Below, piece after piece: positions 1 through 12,400 of a stretch of DNA of 64,000 bases. Each line of letters opens with the position of its first letter. The first letter of the stretch is position 1. The notes beneath the pieces were generated by a model that ran no database searches, was not told the origin of the DNA, and saw only the letters and a list, made by a program, of their open reading frames with translations. The translations under genes were made by a program, and so were the position numbers. Source of the stretch: Sphagnum compactum (Eukaryota; Bryophyta; Sphagnopsida; Sphagnales); NCBI GenBank assembly GCA_965153455.1, contig OZ234497.1, forward strand, positions 14,804,302 through 14,868,301. The letters are read 5' to 3'.

Positions 1-1480
1 TTAATAAGGATAATCAAATTAATTTTTTAAATCACAAATCTACATTCCAAAAGTTTGGAAAAAAATATAAAAGATGTGGGTGCAAAAAAAGGACATAATT
101 TGATGTTTTTAATAGGGTTTTGGCATTCCAAATGAAAGTATGTCATTCTAGAAAGTTTAAGTATTCTTGCATTCCTTTTTGGTTTATATTTGAACAAGAC
201 ATTCAAAATTTGTTCAATTGATTTGAATCATTCATTATTTCATTTATTGGTTGAAAGCCTAAACATACATATCCCCCTTTCATTATTTAACATTTCAAAA
301 CATTCATTTTGCTTTATTTAAATATTCAAAACACATGACAAATGGGTATCATGTCTTGTTATGGTACCCCAATTGTGGATGCACCCACCAAAAGTTTTGT
401 TGTTTTCCCCTTTGTCATCTTTTCCTTTATCTTTTCATCCAGTAGGTTAAACTTCCACCTTCACAAACAAACAATGTTCTTACTTTTCATAAAAAAATCC
501 AATCATCATTCCACATCACACAAGGTCAAGGGGGATGTTGATGGATTACCAAAGAACAATTGTTAAATGATTTTTTTTGGCAACTTGGTTCTATTTTGGG
601 AGGCCGAGTTGCAATTGTTTTCCAAATGCCAAATACTTAATTTTTAAAGGGAAGTGGGTCTTTCAAAACATAATTGTGGTGAGAAACCAATTGATGTGCT
701 AAGTGGCATTAGAAATATTTAACCCTTTGCATGAGGCCTGAATATGAATTACCCTTCTATGCAAAATATCTTTTCAACGTTCTTTCCTTGGTGATAGTCC
801 TTGGATAATGAATTTCACAAGTAGAACTTCCTTAGTCCACTTCTTCTTTTGGAATCTATGATACCCAAATCATCTTGGCAAACCATGAGCATGATTGTGT
901 GCCATTTTGCCTTGTCTTGTGTCTTGTCCAGTTTTCCTCCTCAAATCTTCCAAACAAGGTTATTCAATTCAATATCACACATTTGGGGATTTGGGTTCCA
1001 ACACGTGGCAATGTACCAAATGGATGTGAAGATGATTTGGATGGAAACCAAAATGTGATTGACAAGGGAAAATTATTATACAATCAACCGATTAATGAAT
1101 TTAGTTTTAAGAACAAACCTGAACTTGTCAACTTAGTTAGCTTCACTAGGGAAGTGGAAACCCATTTGTGAACCAAGATATGTTATCCCATGCCCCTTCA
1201 ACACTCAAACTAGTCTTACATTGTGACCTTAATCATGGTCCCTTGAATAGATTGAAATCAAAATTGCTAAAGACTTACACTACTTGTATTTACATTTGCC
1301 ATAATGCAAAAGAGTGAGAGAACATGATGAGCCTTCTTTAGATTAACAATTTAGTGCTTTCAACATAAAATGACATGTACTTGCTTGTGAAGGATTGATC
1401 TTCACAACACTCATCATGTTATTAGGCAATTAACATTTGTTCACACCTTAGGCTAGGTTGTTGACAACATACCCAAATAT
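1..1480. other. AT-rich intergenic DNA, no gene recognised
   Basis: I find no supportable gene. Open frames on both strands are short and interrupted, with no domain signature. Because a LINE remnant on the minus strand adjoins at higher coordinates, part of this stretch (especially about 800-1,480) could be its eroded 3' half, but I could not recognise further domains there. Confidence 0.5.
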
Positions 1481-2680
1481 ATTCATTGCCAAAATGAATA
1501 GATATGGTGAAAAAGGGTAGCTTTGCCAACCTAACCTTGAGAAAATGAAGGCTTCGCTAACCTTTGGCCATTCACCTAGATTGATAATGAGGGAAATTTG
1601 TACAAGGTGGAAATCCACCTATTCCAAAGACTATTGAATTTCAAAGTTTGTAAAGTAGTAGAAAGAAAGTCCCCATTGGTCCAATTGAAGACTTTTTCAA
1701 AGTCAATTAGCAAATGGAACACCGACTTTTTCTCAATTTGGAAAACCCACTCCTTTGCCTTGCACATGTGAAAGTGACATAGTCCAAACGCTCCTTCCCA
1801 TCACAAAGCTAATTTTGATTTGATTGATGACTTTGGGTAGGTGCATTTGGAACGTTTCGTTAACAACTTGACAAGAACCTTGTAAACACTTTTTAAGTGT
1901 AATAGGTCACTAGTTCTCAAGTTGGGAATGATCTCTTGACTTGAAATCAATCTACAATCACCCTTTTGTCGAGAAAGTTTTAAAGATGACCCAATTGTAG
2001 CATAACAGTTAATGCTTTTGGCAAATTCATGGTAGTTGCATCAATTCTTCTTGGAAAAAATTAGTGAAAGGGCTATCATGCCTTGGCACTTTCCCACATG
2101 GAAGGAAAGAAATTACAACTTGAATTTCTTCAAGTGAAATCTCCTTGGTTAAAGGTTGATTTTTTTGGTTGGTGACTTTGAGTGGAATTGAGGTGAAACA
2201 CTAATAAATTATCATTGTCATAATGGAGAATATCTTTGAAGTGCCTTCAATAAATTCATATTTAAAAAAAGTTCCTTCACTCTTTTGAAAGCATTAAATT
2301 TTTTGCCATCACCCTTTGAAATGCATGTTCAAACTAATTTGCCCAACTAGGGGTTGAGGAAAATTGAAATCAAATTGATTTTGAAGCCTCTTTCATTTGA
2401 AATCAATTACTCTTCAAGTGTAGGGTCTTTTAGGAGAGTTGCATAAAACATATTAATAATTGAGTTCAACCCAAGACGAGAAGGTCAACTCTTAAATGTA
2501 AGTGGAAAATGATCCAATATTTTGTTGAAAGAGGCAAAAACTTCAATTTTGAATCCTTTATCATCCAATTTAGTTGATAGGTAAAACTTGTAGATTTAAA
2601 ACATGGTGAATTGAACTTCTTCATGTGCTTGTTATGAAAAATGAAGGACTTTGTGGTCATCTTGTGAAAGTTGTCCATAA
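1480..2680 (-). mobile_element. Decayed LINE (L1-type non-LTR retrotransposon) fragment
   Basis: Read on the minus strand, pieces in different frames line up in the order expected of a plant L1-type LINE. Near 2,490-2,530 there is an ILDHFPL stretch resembling the SDHFP end of the apurinic-type endonuclease. About 1,860-1,930 reads LKSVYKVLVKLLTKR, like the YK-ilaK-l-a-RL segment before the RT core. At 1,576-1,767 the sequence LLIDFEKVFNWTNGDF followed by WISTLY matches the RT block containing the first catalytic Asp (family form DFEKAFD..W.F and WI..L). About 1,490-1,570 resembles the RQG-PL-P-LF block. All parts are broken by stops and frameshifts, so it cannot encode a working protein. These are family motifs read by eye; boundaries are approximate and no target-site duplication or poly-A tail was identified. 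Confidence 0.6.
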
Positions 2681-3299
2681 GCCAAACATCTTGTACATTG
2701 TACCCAATAGTGAGTTGATGCCAAAATGTTGATTCACTTCTTCACATGAATTTGTGCCCCACTAGCTATTCATGTTGTGGGCACATTGAAATTGCCTTGT
2801 TTGGATGGTTGGGTTCCACGATGCCACTTTACACACCTTTGTTAAATTTGTTGTAGTTTAAACCTTGCTAAGGTGATGTTCTTGAAATAAAACTAGTTCG
2901 AACAATGGTTCAAAGCTTAGATCCAAGCCTTGATTTCCCATTATATGTGTTTTCCTTTGCCAAGATAGCATAAAATGACCTACTAATCATGTGAAAACTT
3001 GCATTTGGGGTGGACATGGGACCATCCATGAGCTCATTCATGGTTGGGGTTTGGAAAAAGAACATTAATTATTTTTTGATGGATAGTTCCAAAGTTCAAC
3101 TTTGAATTATTTATTTATTTAGAAGATAACAATTGTGGTTTATTGTTGTATGCCAATAGATAAAATGACGTCTTGTTAAATCAATAAGAACATTTTACAC
3201 TAGTTTGGATACTTTATAAATGTCCTTTTGAGTCCTTTAAACTAACTATATTAGTTGTTTTAATTGCATTTTAAAAAAATAATAAAAAGAATGTATAAA
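2681..3299. other. Non-coding AT-rich DNA, possibly LINE 5' part
   Basis: No supportable gene. It lies on the 5' side of the minus-strand LINE fragment and may include its eroded endonuclease N-terminus, but no clear motif survives. Confidence 0.4.
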
Positions 3300-3760
3300 T
3301 TATTCAATTGGTTTCAAAAAATTTGTACAAGAAAAATATATTTCCTTCCATGCAAATACACATTCATTATGCAAATCTCAAGAGCAAGTGAAATTTTGAA
3401 CTAAAAGGCTACAAAGGAAAGGACTAAATTTTTAAACTTTTTGGTTAAACTTTTATAATTCATTAGGCTTATAAATTATAGCTTGAATTGCATGTCACAA
3501 GTGTAGGAAATAATCATGCAATAAAACATGTTTGCTTATCCATAAAAATTAATTTTGATTTTTTTTGTAGCTATGTTTGTAAAACAAAATATTGATGCAC
3601 AATTATGTACACATGCGAAAAATCACCACCACCACATGAATTATATTATCTTAAGATATTCAATTTTTCCTAATCAAATTTGTTTAAAGAAAATGGTATT
3701 TGTAAAAAGAAGCCCAAAACATGTCTTGGAATCTTTACTTTTTTTGGGAACCCTAATCAT
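3300..3760 (+). repeat. Dispersed repeat, copy 1
   Basis: This stretch matches 31,300-31,760 in the same orientation. The clearest shared blocks are around 3,493-3,530 (cacaagtgta.gaaataatcatgc-type) and 3,575-3,645, where AAAATATTGATGC is followed by a variable ACATGCG/ACGCATG part and CACCACCACCACA. The copies differ by many substitutions and small indels, so this is an old interspersed family. No coding potential or terminal structure is seen, and its class is unknown. Confidence 0.6.
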
Positions 3761-4868
3761 GAATGAGCCCCCATCCCCTTACAATGTTTGTTTGACTTGT
3801 TGTGAAATGGTGTTTCATAGGTCTTGATTATGCAATGTTTTTTCCTTTTCCACATAATTTAAGGCAAGGTACTAACAACTAATCTCCATTTTGCAAACCA
3901 AGATATATTAGCTTCCTTGTCAAGTTATTTTGTTAACATGTTGTGGGTGGGCTTAACATGATGAAACAATTTAGTATTGAAAGATGAAAGTTGTTCCAAT
4001 TGAAATAATTTCAATTTGGCCTTGTTGTAACCAAGGTTAAAGCATGAGTAGAGGAATGGGTTGAGAGAATGTCTTGGGACTCGAACACACTCTCACAAGT
4101 GTGCGAGAAATTAAAATGCATCCCAACACTCCCAACTACTTTTTTTTCATTTTAAGAGTTGGAGTCCCTTGAGTTTCAAAATTCTGGGATAAATGTGTAA
4201 ATAACAAATGGTTTCCAAATCAGGCCCCCTTTAGATTGTTGGACAAGGTCTTGAACTGTAAATATAAAAAATGCGCTCGCATTTTCCATTTGGAGACTTA
4301 AAATTCAAATTATGGAAAAAAGAAAAGGTTGGGAATCAAATTGACTTTTGACCATTAAAACTTATGGAACATAAGTCAAATGACCTTCAAATTAAGCATG
4401 TGATATCATTGGAAAGGTCTCTTCAAGGGTGACATATGTTCTTTTGAAAGCTTCTTGATTGGATTTTGTATGTGGGGTTTATGAGCCCACAACATTTTGG
4501 GATTCATAATTTGGCAAATTTTAAAACTTCCTCCCATTAGCCTTGAGGGTTTTTGCCACTTTGATGTAGCCCCCATTAGCATTCATAAAGTATACCATAA
4601 ATAAAATGATGAATGCTTCCCAAGTTTGAATCATGGTGTGTTTTATGAAGTGGGTTGCCCATGGTTCATTTGTGAACTATTTTGATTCCAATTTGAACTA
4701 ATAGCATGTATTCTTGGTTTGTGCATATTGATTTCATTTTGAACTCTTGCTTGTGAATATTTCTAATCACATTTTGAAGCTTTTATTCAAACCCTCTTTT
4801 ATTGTGAATTAAGGAACACACCTTAGTTTTGTATTCCATAGTGAAATTAGGAATTGACTTATTTTTTA
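3761..4868. other. AT-rich intergenic DNA, nothing recognised
   Basis: Only short, stop-interrupted frames on both strands and no domain motif. If the primer-site-like motif at 4,869-4,880 is genuine, this would be the internal side of a dead minus-strand copia-type element, but no gag or pol motif is visible. Confidence 0.4.
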
Positions 4869-4880
4869 GCCTTGATACCA
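4869..4880 (-). other. Possible initiator-tRNA-Met primer-binding site remnant
   Basis: On the minus strand these 12 bases read TGGTATCAAGGC. Plant Ty1/copia and some gypsy elements prime from tRNA-iMet at TGGTATCAGAGC, so 10 of 12 positions agree. Two bases further out (4,883) the plus strand starts TGATAACCC, which would give an LTR ending in CA on the minus strand. No matching second LTR was found in the window, so this may be a truncated element or coincidence. Confidence 0.3.
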
Positions 4881-7689
4881 CTTGATAACCCTAGGGGTGC
4901 ATCAAACTTTCTTCCTTTAGGCTAGATACATTTTAGCCATAGGCATGAATAAAATAAGATGGTGCATGTAGAAACTACCTTTTGATTTTGTCTAAATGCC
5001 AATCTTACTCCCATTTCATTAACTATTTAAATCCCAAATTTGGTCACTTTACGAAAATGTTGTCTTATGGTCTATGACAACCAAGTTGAAAACTTCACTT
5101 TTAATCAGTGGGGTAATAGTCCAAGGCTCATGTGGGTGTATGCACTGTGGGCTTAATTTACACAAATACAACATTCATAAGAGTCACAAGCAAGTTTCTA
5201 TAAATGATCCATATGGATATGGTTTTATATTTTAAAATTTCATTAGTGTAATCTTTGACTACTAAAGTTTTAGCCACTCATGAAACCTTTTAAAACTAAG
5301 CCAAAACCCTTATTGAAAAATGTTAGTGTTAGTTGGTATAGTGAAATTATTTTGAAAATCTTAAAAGAAAAACCCATAAAATCCAGAAGAATAAAAGTCA
5401 TTTAGATATTTCAATTATGTACCCATTGGGCATAAAAATTTTGACAAACGAAAAAAAATCATTTCAAAAGGACTTTTGAAAACAAGGTTCAATTTTGATG
5501 CTTCAAAAGTTCATAATTACCATTTGGTTAAGGTTTCACAAAAAAAGATTTCACATAAATTAATTATGCATGGGAAGTCCATGAAAGGAAGAATTAGTGA
5601 AATCCTTTCATTTACTATAGACATAATTGGTCAAATCCTTGTGTTTTGAGGTTTTTGAAATAAAAAATGCATAATGTAAATTCAAAACATAAAAAATACT
5701 AGGGAAAATGAATAATTTTAGGTGTCTTTTACCTCTAGTGAGGGTTTGGGGTGGATTGCCAACTAGATTCACAATTAGGAGTCACATTGGTAGCTTCATT
5801 TGGTATTAAAACTAAAGTAGCCACTATTAGATCACCTTTTATGCTTATGGTTGTATTTTCCTTGAAACTTCTAATCACTTGGGTTCAACAAAAAAATGCC
5901 AACAATGGGAGGTTTTCCCTTTTCTACCAAGTTGTAATTTGTGACTTGATGTATGAATCAAAAACTTTGAAATCTCCAAAATGTCTTTGATCTTGTTTGT
6001 CAAAATGACAAGATCAAAAATGTTACACAACTATAAATTGATTTTCAAGGATTGAATTAGACGATGGTATATGAAAATGATAAATTCAACAACTTGTTCT
6101 ACTAAGTTGAAATGGGGTTTCCACTTTGAAAAGAAGAATGTCATGTTATTCCATTTGATGGTGGAAGTTTTCCAAGTTGTGATGGCTTTGATTTTGAAAT
6201 TTGTTCAAAAAGAAAACTTCAAATAAGCTTTTCATGCAAAGGGCCATGGAAATGAAGGTTTCATGTAAGTGAAGTGTCACATAATTGACCAACATTCTAT
6301 GAGAAGGACACCCAATACAATGCCCAATCATCCTTTTTTGGGCTTTTTTCAATTCAATTTCTTTAATAGCCAAGACATGCAAATGTGAAAAATGATGAAC
6401 AAGCTTTTGTGTTGAATAAATGATTGATAAACCTTGAGATTCCTCCATGGGGTAGGAGTCAATTTTGGTTGATTGCCTAAAATGTCTTAAGAAAAAAAAA
6501 ATTTGTGCAAAAACCTTGACAATTAGTGCCATTGAACTAACAAAAAGTGAAGTGGAATTGTTGAATTTTTTGTTTTATAGCACCAATCATAAGAATGTAT
6601 TGCTATGTTTAAATCTCTTCGTAAGAAACTTTGTCCCTTCCTTTCATTTTGAGCAAGAACTTGTAAAAAAAGATGAAGGATGTGGGCAAAAATGGAGGCT
6701 TATTGTTTATTGATTGAGATTTTTTTTTGTAAAAATCCATTCATCTAAATCCATTGTTGTGTTTGTTTTTTGAAGGATCAAACTTAGGAGAAATAAATCA
6801 AGTGACATTGATGGGTGTCCAAATTTTCCCCACCACTTCTTTGATCACTTTCATGAGAAAATGAAATACACCACAAACCTAATTTGGCTAAAACCCTTTT
6901 GTGCAATGTTCTACCATGGAATTTTGTGATTTCAAATTGTGACGATGGGACCAAAAAATTCCAAGAATTTTTTGAATCCTTGTTGAAATGCCATTGATGA
7001 ACCAACAAACTTTGGGATGTAGGAGTTGTTCTTGATTTTTCATTGTTCAGTACCTTCAAGAACACAAAAGATGGCTTTGGAGTTCATTAAAATTTGAGAT
7101 TACCATCACCATCTTTGCCCCCATTGTATTATGCACCTTTGTTTTGCACATTGTTTTTGAACTTGGCATGGTTGAGAGAAAACACACCAAGAAGTGACCC
7201 ACCCCCCTGGCCCCCCTCATTTGCCTTTCACCTTTTTGCAAAAGACTTCCATGAATTCAAGAAAAAAAACTTGGAAACTTCAATTTGGTGGCATTTTGTT
7301 CTTGTTTTGGCAATAAGAAGTGTTAAGATTTGAAATAAGTGCACAAAACCAAAATCTAAAATAAAATTCAAACTTGCAATAACTAGATCCACAAAAACCT
7401 ATTTGAAAGCACAAAAGCAAGCATTCCTTTCTCACAATGTAGCTAGGGCAAGAAAGAGTTTTAAGGTTTCTCATAAATCCTTTATTTTGTCCATACCTTG
7501 ATATGAAATAATTTGGTATTAAGCTACATATCTACGAACAGGGGACCAAGCTAGATTGGTCTTAGATACCAAAATGGATATAATTATTAATACCATGTGT
7601 AACCTCATATTCCGCAGCAAACAAATCCTTACTAAATTGGTAAATGAACACTTAGTGTATAAAAAAACTTAAAATCTTTCAACATTCCT
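4881..7689. other. AT-rich intergenic DNA, nothing recognised
   Basis: Several open frames of 80-130 codons occur (for example 6,146-6,532 and 6,784-7,065, minus) but none shows a recognisable domain or plausible splicing context. I treat the stretch as degraded repeat DNA of unknown class. Confidence 0.4.
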
Positions 7690-8210
7690 TTGTTGTTTAT
7701 GGAGTTTGGATAGGTTCGTAAAACTCCATTCAATGCACCCATAGCCATGAAGATCACAAAAGAAGGAGAATAAATGAGGAAGCTATGGGATTTTTAAGTA
7801 AGGGGGGTCCGCTAAAACAATTTGAAATTTAGAGCTTCAAATCCTTGGACATTGTTCCATTCCCTTTGGAATTCAATGAGGTTTTGTAAAGCTCTAGTTG
7901 ATGCACTCATAGCTTTTTAGATTGTTCAAAATAGACAAAAAAATGAGGAAAATATGGGGTTTGAAGCTTTTTAGATTGTTCAAGATGGACAAGAAATGAG
8001 AAAAATATGAGGTTTTAAGTAGTACAAGGTCTAGTGCTCTTTTTTCAAACATTTTGTGACTCGAACAATTCGTCCTTTTTTTACTTCTTGTTAATTGGGT
8101 TCTGTGCAACTGGAGTTCAAAAAAGCATTGTAAAAATTCTACTTTGCACAGCCATAGCCATGAAGATGCTTCAAAATGAACAAGAAATGAGTAAGATATG
8201 AGTCAATAGT
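7690..8210 (+). repeat. Degenerate tandem repeat array
   Basis: A block of the form 'catagccatgaaga...gaacaagaaatgag.aa.atatgaggttt' recurs about four times, near 7,735-7,800, 7,895-7,964, 7,965-8,020 and 8,149-8,205. The first, second and last are each preceded by related sequence (fttgtaaa-ctc-a-ttgatgca type), giving a higher-order unit of roughly 180-250 bp with one short internal duplication. Copies are diverged. No coding role is apparent. Confidence 0.6.
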
Positions 8211-11200
8211 TGACCATAGGTGTGTGTTCGATGATGGGTGATTCTACCCCTACTACTAAAGGGAAAAGGAAAACCCAAAGTCCCTTCCACTTCAGATAGC
8301 CTACAGGAAGCCTTGAATGATGGATGGGCTCATTTGCCCTTGGGTGGGTGGGCTGTTACTAGAGCTATGAAATAGTCATAGGCTAGGTGGTACCAACTTT
8401 GTACTTAAGCCCATGTATGAATGAGTTGTAGAGGTGTGGGATTTTGTCAACCCCCTATGCATGTCATGTGAATTTTAAAGGATGTGTAGTACTGATATGC
8501 TAGTAAAGTAGCATGGAAAATGCAGCAGCTCTGTACAGAAATGCAAGTGATAGCAACAAATTTACAAGACCCAAATAAGTTAGGGCAAGTGTTTTTGGAA
8601 TTTCTTTTTTAATAGAGTAAATTTGGAAACATAAAAAATTGCTTAAATTTTGGAAAAATTCACCACAATTTTGAAACCACAAGATTGAAAGAAAAAAAAA
8701 CATAGTTTGTATGGCAGAATAACTGTTAAGAAGTCACATGTAAGGAGAAGACACTCCTTGCTTGTCGAAGTAAACCTAATTAAAAGCACCCAAACCTGCC
8801 AATGTACCCTAAATCAAGGTTTACACTTGTTGGCCAGTTATTGAGAAAGCATCCAATTAGTGATAACCTATTAGTTGATTTTTGATTTGTTTGAGAAAAC
8901 TGGTACTTAGATAACCTACCCACTTGGTCCATATCATTCCAAGAATTGGCAAGACCCTTATGGGTTGGGTATAGAAATTTCAAAATTTGATAACTTATTC
9001 AGATGATTGGAATTTCATCCAGGTAGTTTATCAATCCTAAAACCCTAAACATGTTTGTGATGGAAAACAGGAACAAAACAGGAACAAAAAAAGAAATTAA
9101 AAACTAAAATACCGTACGAGATACACTACCTAGGCAATATAAACGGCAATTTTGAAGGTGAGTATTTGAGAATCAACCCTTATGCATAAGAGACGATCAT
9201 TTTACTTAGAAAGATAACCAAATAAATTGATAATCGAGGGCATTACTTTGAAAATGAAAATGAAAATTGATGGATCTCAAATGAAGTTGTTTGATATTGA
9301 TACCCTATGTGGTCCAGAAATAAGAAATTAAAAAGAAGAAACCTGCCCGACCTGTTAGGGTAAAAAGAAGAAGAGATAAGAGGCCAACACAGGTCTACAA
9401 TGGCCTCTTATCAGCACTTGTTTTATGTGGGAAAATCAAGTGTACGAATGAATGCTGTGATGTATTGTGGATACCACTGAAAGAGGGGATATGGGGTGGA
9501 AGGAGGCCCAAAGAGAGGGTGACTTTACGGATAACTCTATTATCTAGATGTTGTTCTGAACTCGCTTGTAATGTCAGGGCCTTTTCCCAGACCAAAGTAC
9601 CAGGCTTAGGACAACTGTTACTACAACCTTGAGAGTCTTCCACCTTCTGCATTGCATAGTATGTATACTTTCTATGGTGTGTTGTTGTTCTACTGCAGTA
9701 AGATCTCTGAAACTTAAGTTCATGGTCAAATCACACTGTCTCTTCCTGGTCTGCAACAGCTTTTTTTTCTTCTTGTACTGGTGAAAATTTTGTCAAAAAA
9801 GGCGAAATTATTATTAAAAATGAAAAATGTGAAAGTCAAGTGATTTGTGGTGGGTTTCAATCACCAGAAGTCGGAAAATGATAAAAAAAGGTAAAAATCA
9901 CTAGATATCAATATATTTGGTTCAAGTAAGTAGCCACAAGTATAAAAAGGATGATTAAATATTTTTTTTGTACAGTCAGGTTTGCTTAAACCCTAAATCT
10001 TTCTTATGGACGATTGCCACAAATTCGACTAGAAAAAAACCACTGGTCTGGGACTACTTTTGCATTGCTTGCTTTTTTAAATTTCTTCTTGAAAGAAAAT
10101 TTCTGGCAGGTTGCAGAGCTTTCCCCCAAAATACTTCCAACCATATTTCTGTGTCTTAGTAGGAATGTACCAAGCTGCTTTGGCTGACCCCTAATCATAT
10201 CTATCAGCTTGTACAACACACAAATGTAGTACAAAATGTATTTGTGTCGTGATCATGCTAACTTACCTGAACCAAAAGTTTAGGGGGCAGGGAGGGGCAT
10301 CACCCGATTGGTGTGCCTCACTCACGCCTTGTATCTTCAACAATGTTTGATGACAACAGGCAAAAGAGTAGTACTTCGCAAGTCAGGGGTAGTGCTTCGG
10401 CGAATTTTTGCCACCCCGTGAATTGTTTTGTTTCGGAGAAAAATTTGAATAAATTCTGTGTGTTTTTGTATAATTTCCATTAAAATTTTCTTTTTTTGGG
10501 TCAAAATTCACCCATTATTTTTCAACCATAAAAATTTGGGGAAAAACATAAATTTAAAAAAAATTCCTGGGTCTGGGACATGTGCAGGGGGGAGGGGGCG
10601 TGGAGAGCCTAAGCTGCAAGCCAGAATTTACCATGGGTGCCCATTACTCACAATGACAAATTCCAGGCTCATACTAATAATAATGTCGCTCGCTCGTATA
10701 GAGAAGAGCTCTTGCTTTGGCGTCAAGTCAGAATCGTACAGTATATTGGTCGGCTATTCATACAAAGGCGTGGGAGCAAAGCCCGCCCGCGCACGCCAGA
10801 AACTGGGCAGAAGAAAGAAATTCCAAGGAGGCTGCGATTGAGTACTAGTAAAGTGCAGTCAGTCGCATGAGCATGACGGCGTATATAATGATGATGATCA
10901 TCACAGACAGACGGGGTGGAGTAGTCCATTTTAGAGTGAATTGTTGCATTACTGACAGAATTTTTTTACTATTGTCACACACACTCTTATTATCATGCAT
11001 GATTCACAATAATGCTGCGGTGTACAACAACAAACACTACTGCACTCTACTCTGATGATATCAGGGCAGCACGAATCGCGCTTCTCCAAGCCTTCACAAC
11101 TTGATGAGCTACTACATACACTCATTCATCTATAACTATCTTAGTTGCTCTGACCACTCTGGAGCAAACTCACAAACACAAAAATCCAACCAGAAAAAAA

Positions 11201-12258
11201 AACACAAAGCCCTTTGTATAATATGCCCAACCTGAGTCATGATGAGAGAGAAGAGAAGCTAGCTCGCTCACTCGCTCGTGTCAAGATTCAAAAGACTCTA
11301 GACTTGGGGGACCCCTTTTTAGTGCCAAACTCGTTGTTTACCCGATGAAACAAAGTGGTGGTGGACACATTTTCCAAGTCCCTTCGAAACAAAGTCACTG
11401 ATGATGATGATGATGGCAGCTTCACACTTCATAACAGTGTCGGTCTGGTATGATACATACTATATACGCCTGCCTGCGCCTGGTATCAACTATCAACACT
11501 GGTATAGCAAGAACCCTACAAGTCTGGTACCAAGCTGAGTAGTGGGTAGGGTTTTTTCTTTTCTTCATTTCATTTTGGGAGGTAGGTGGACTGGCGATCA
11601 TTCACATGAGGACTTAGCCAATTTTGGCACAGAGAGAGAGAGAGAGAGAGAAAAAAGGTCGATTCTTTTTGAAACCCCACAACCTCCAAGAACCTAATAT
11701 TATGCCCTAAAAAGGTCAATTTCAACTTTGTTGGCCTTGCCTACCAAGGCAAGGATATTATTGTGTTTAGATTCATTATAGAGTATATATAGTAGCTCAA
11801 GGGATTCCAAACTCTAGGTAATAGGTCTGTTTTTATATGAGGATTTTTGAAAGATGATATATTTCCGCTTGTGTTGAAACTTGAGATTAGTTATAGAGTT
11901 TTGATATCTTGAACGATTTTGGTTCCTTTTAGAGGAATTTTTGAAAATTATATTTTTGCATGGTGAAATATTGGAGTTTCTATAATTTTTCTTTTTGCCT
12001 TCAGATACTTTTTAATGTAAATGGCAAGGCCACTGTGTGACACACCCCTTGTTTTTTTTGGGTTTAAAATATGGCAACTTTGGGCCATCTTTTCCAAAAA
12101 GATCCTTTGTTCAAGCCATAGCCCCCCCCACTCCCCCCCCCCCCACCCCCTTTTTTTTCCTCACCAAGTAGCAAAATTTTGCTACAAAAAAAGATCCTTG
12201 GAGCTGAGGCAATACCTGACTTGTACCAGTTTTATACCAGTCGCAATACCAGGTATAC
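8211..12258. other. Intergenic DNA with small structures
   Basis: No gene is supportable. The stretch holds a perfect 12-bp inverted repeat (9,375-9,412, listed separately), an AG microsatellite at 11,630-11,651 and a C-rich run near 12,121-12,150. From about 10,590 to 11,660 base composition is more balanced and has promoter-like texture, but no open frame joins into a recognisable protein. Confidence 0.45.
9375..9412. repeat. Perfect 12-bp inverted repeat (hairpin)
   Basis: GATAAGAGGCCA at 9,375-9,386 is the exact reverse complement of TGGCCTCTTATC at 9,401-9,412, with a 14-base loop. It could fold as a hairpin in DNA or RNA. There is no T-run or neighbouring gene that would indicate a function. 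Confidence 0.8.
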
Positions 12259-12278
12259 ATATATATATATATATATAT
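12259..12278. repeat. AT dinucleotide microsatellite
   Basis: About ten AT units, directly seen. It sits shortly before the MITE fragment and downstream of homopolymer C and T runs. Confidence 0.9.
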
Positions 12279-12314
12279 ACGTACCTTGAATGAGTTTTTG
12301 GGGCTCATGAAGCT

Positions 12315-12400
12315 GGCCAGGGTGAACCAGCACCTACACTGGGACCTTTACCTTCCTGAGTAAGGCCTCTTTAGTGGCCATTTCTTGAGTTTAATACGGC
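12315..12400 (+). mobile_element. Truncated MITE-like fragment
   Basis: The sequence from GGCCAGGGTGAACC onward closely resembles the right half of the foldback element at 45,089-45,300 read on the minus strand: the terminal part (GGGTGAACC.GCAC.TACA.TGG.ACC) and then the adjoining subterminal part (CTTTACCTTCCTGAGT, matching CTTCACCTTCTTGAGT). Only one end is present; no second inverted repeat follows. I read it as a broken copy of the same small DNA-transposon-derived family. Confidence 0.6.

Noticed and set aside
6146-6532. Minus-strand open frame of 128 codons, possible RNase H-like remnant
   Set aside because: A YSTQKL segment faintly recalls the RNase H region of gypsy elements, but no catalytic residue, neighbouring domain or consistent frame supports it.
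10458-10841. Plus-strand open frame of 127 codons
   Set aside because: Low-complexity hydrophobic start followed by unrelated basic sequence, no domain, no splice context; likely chance.
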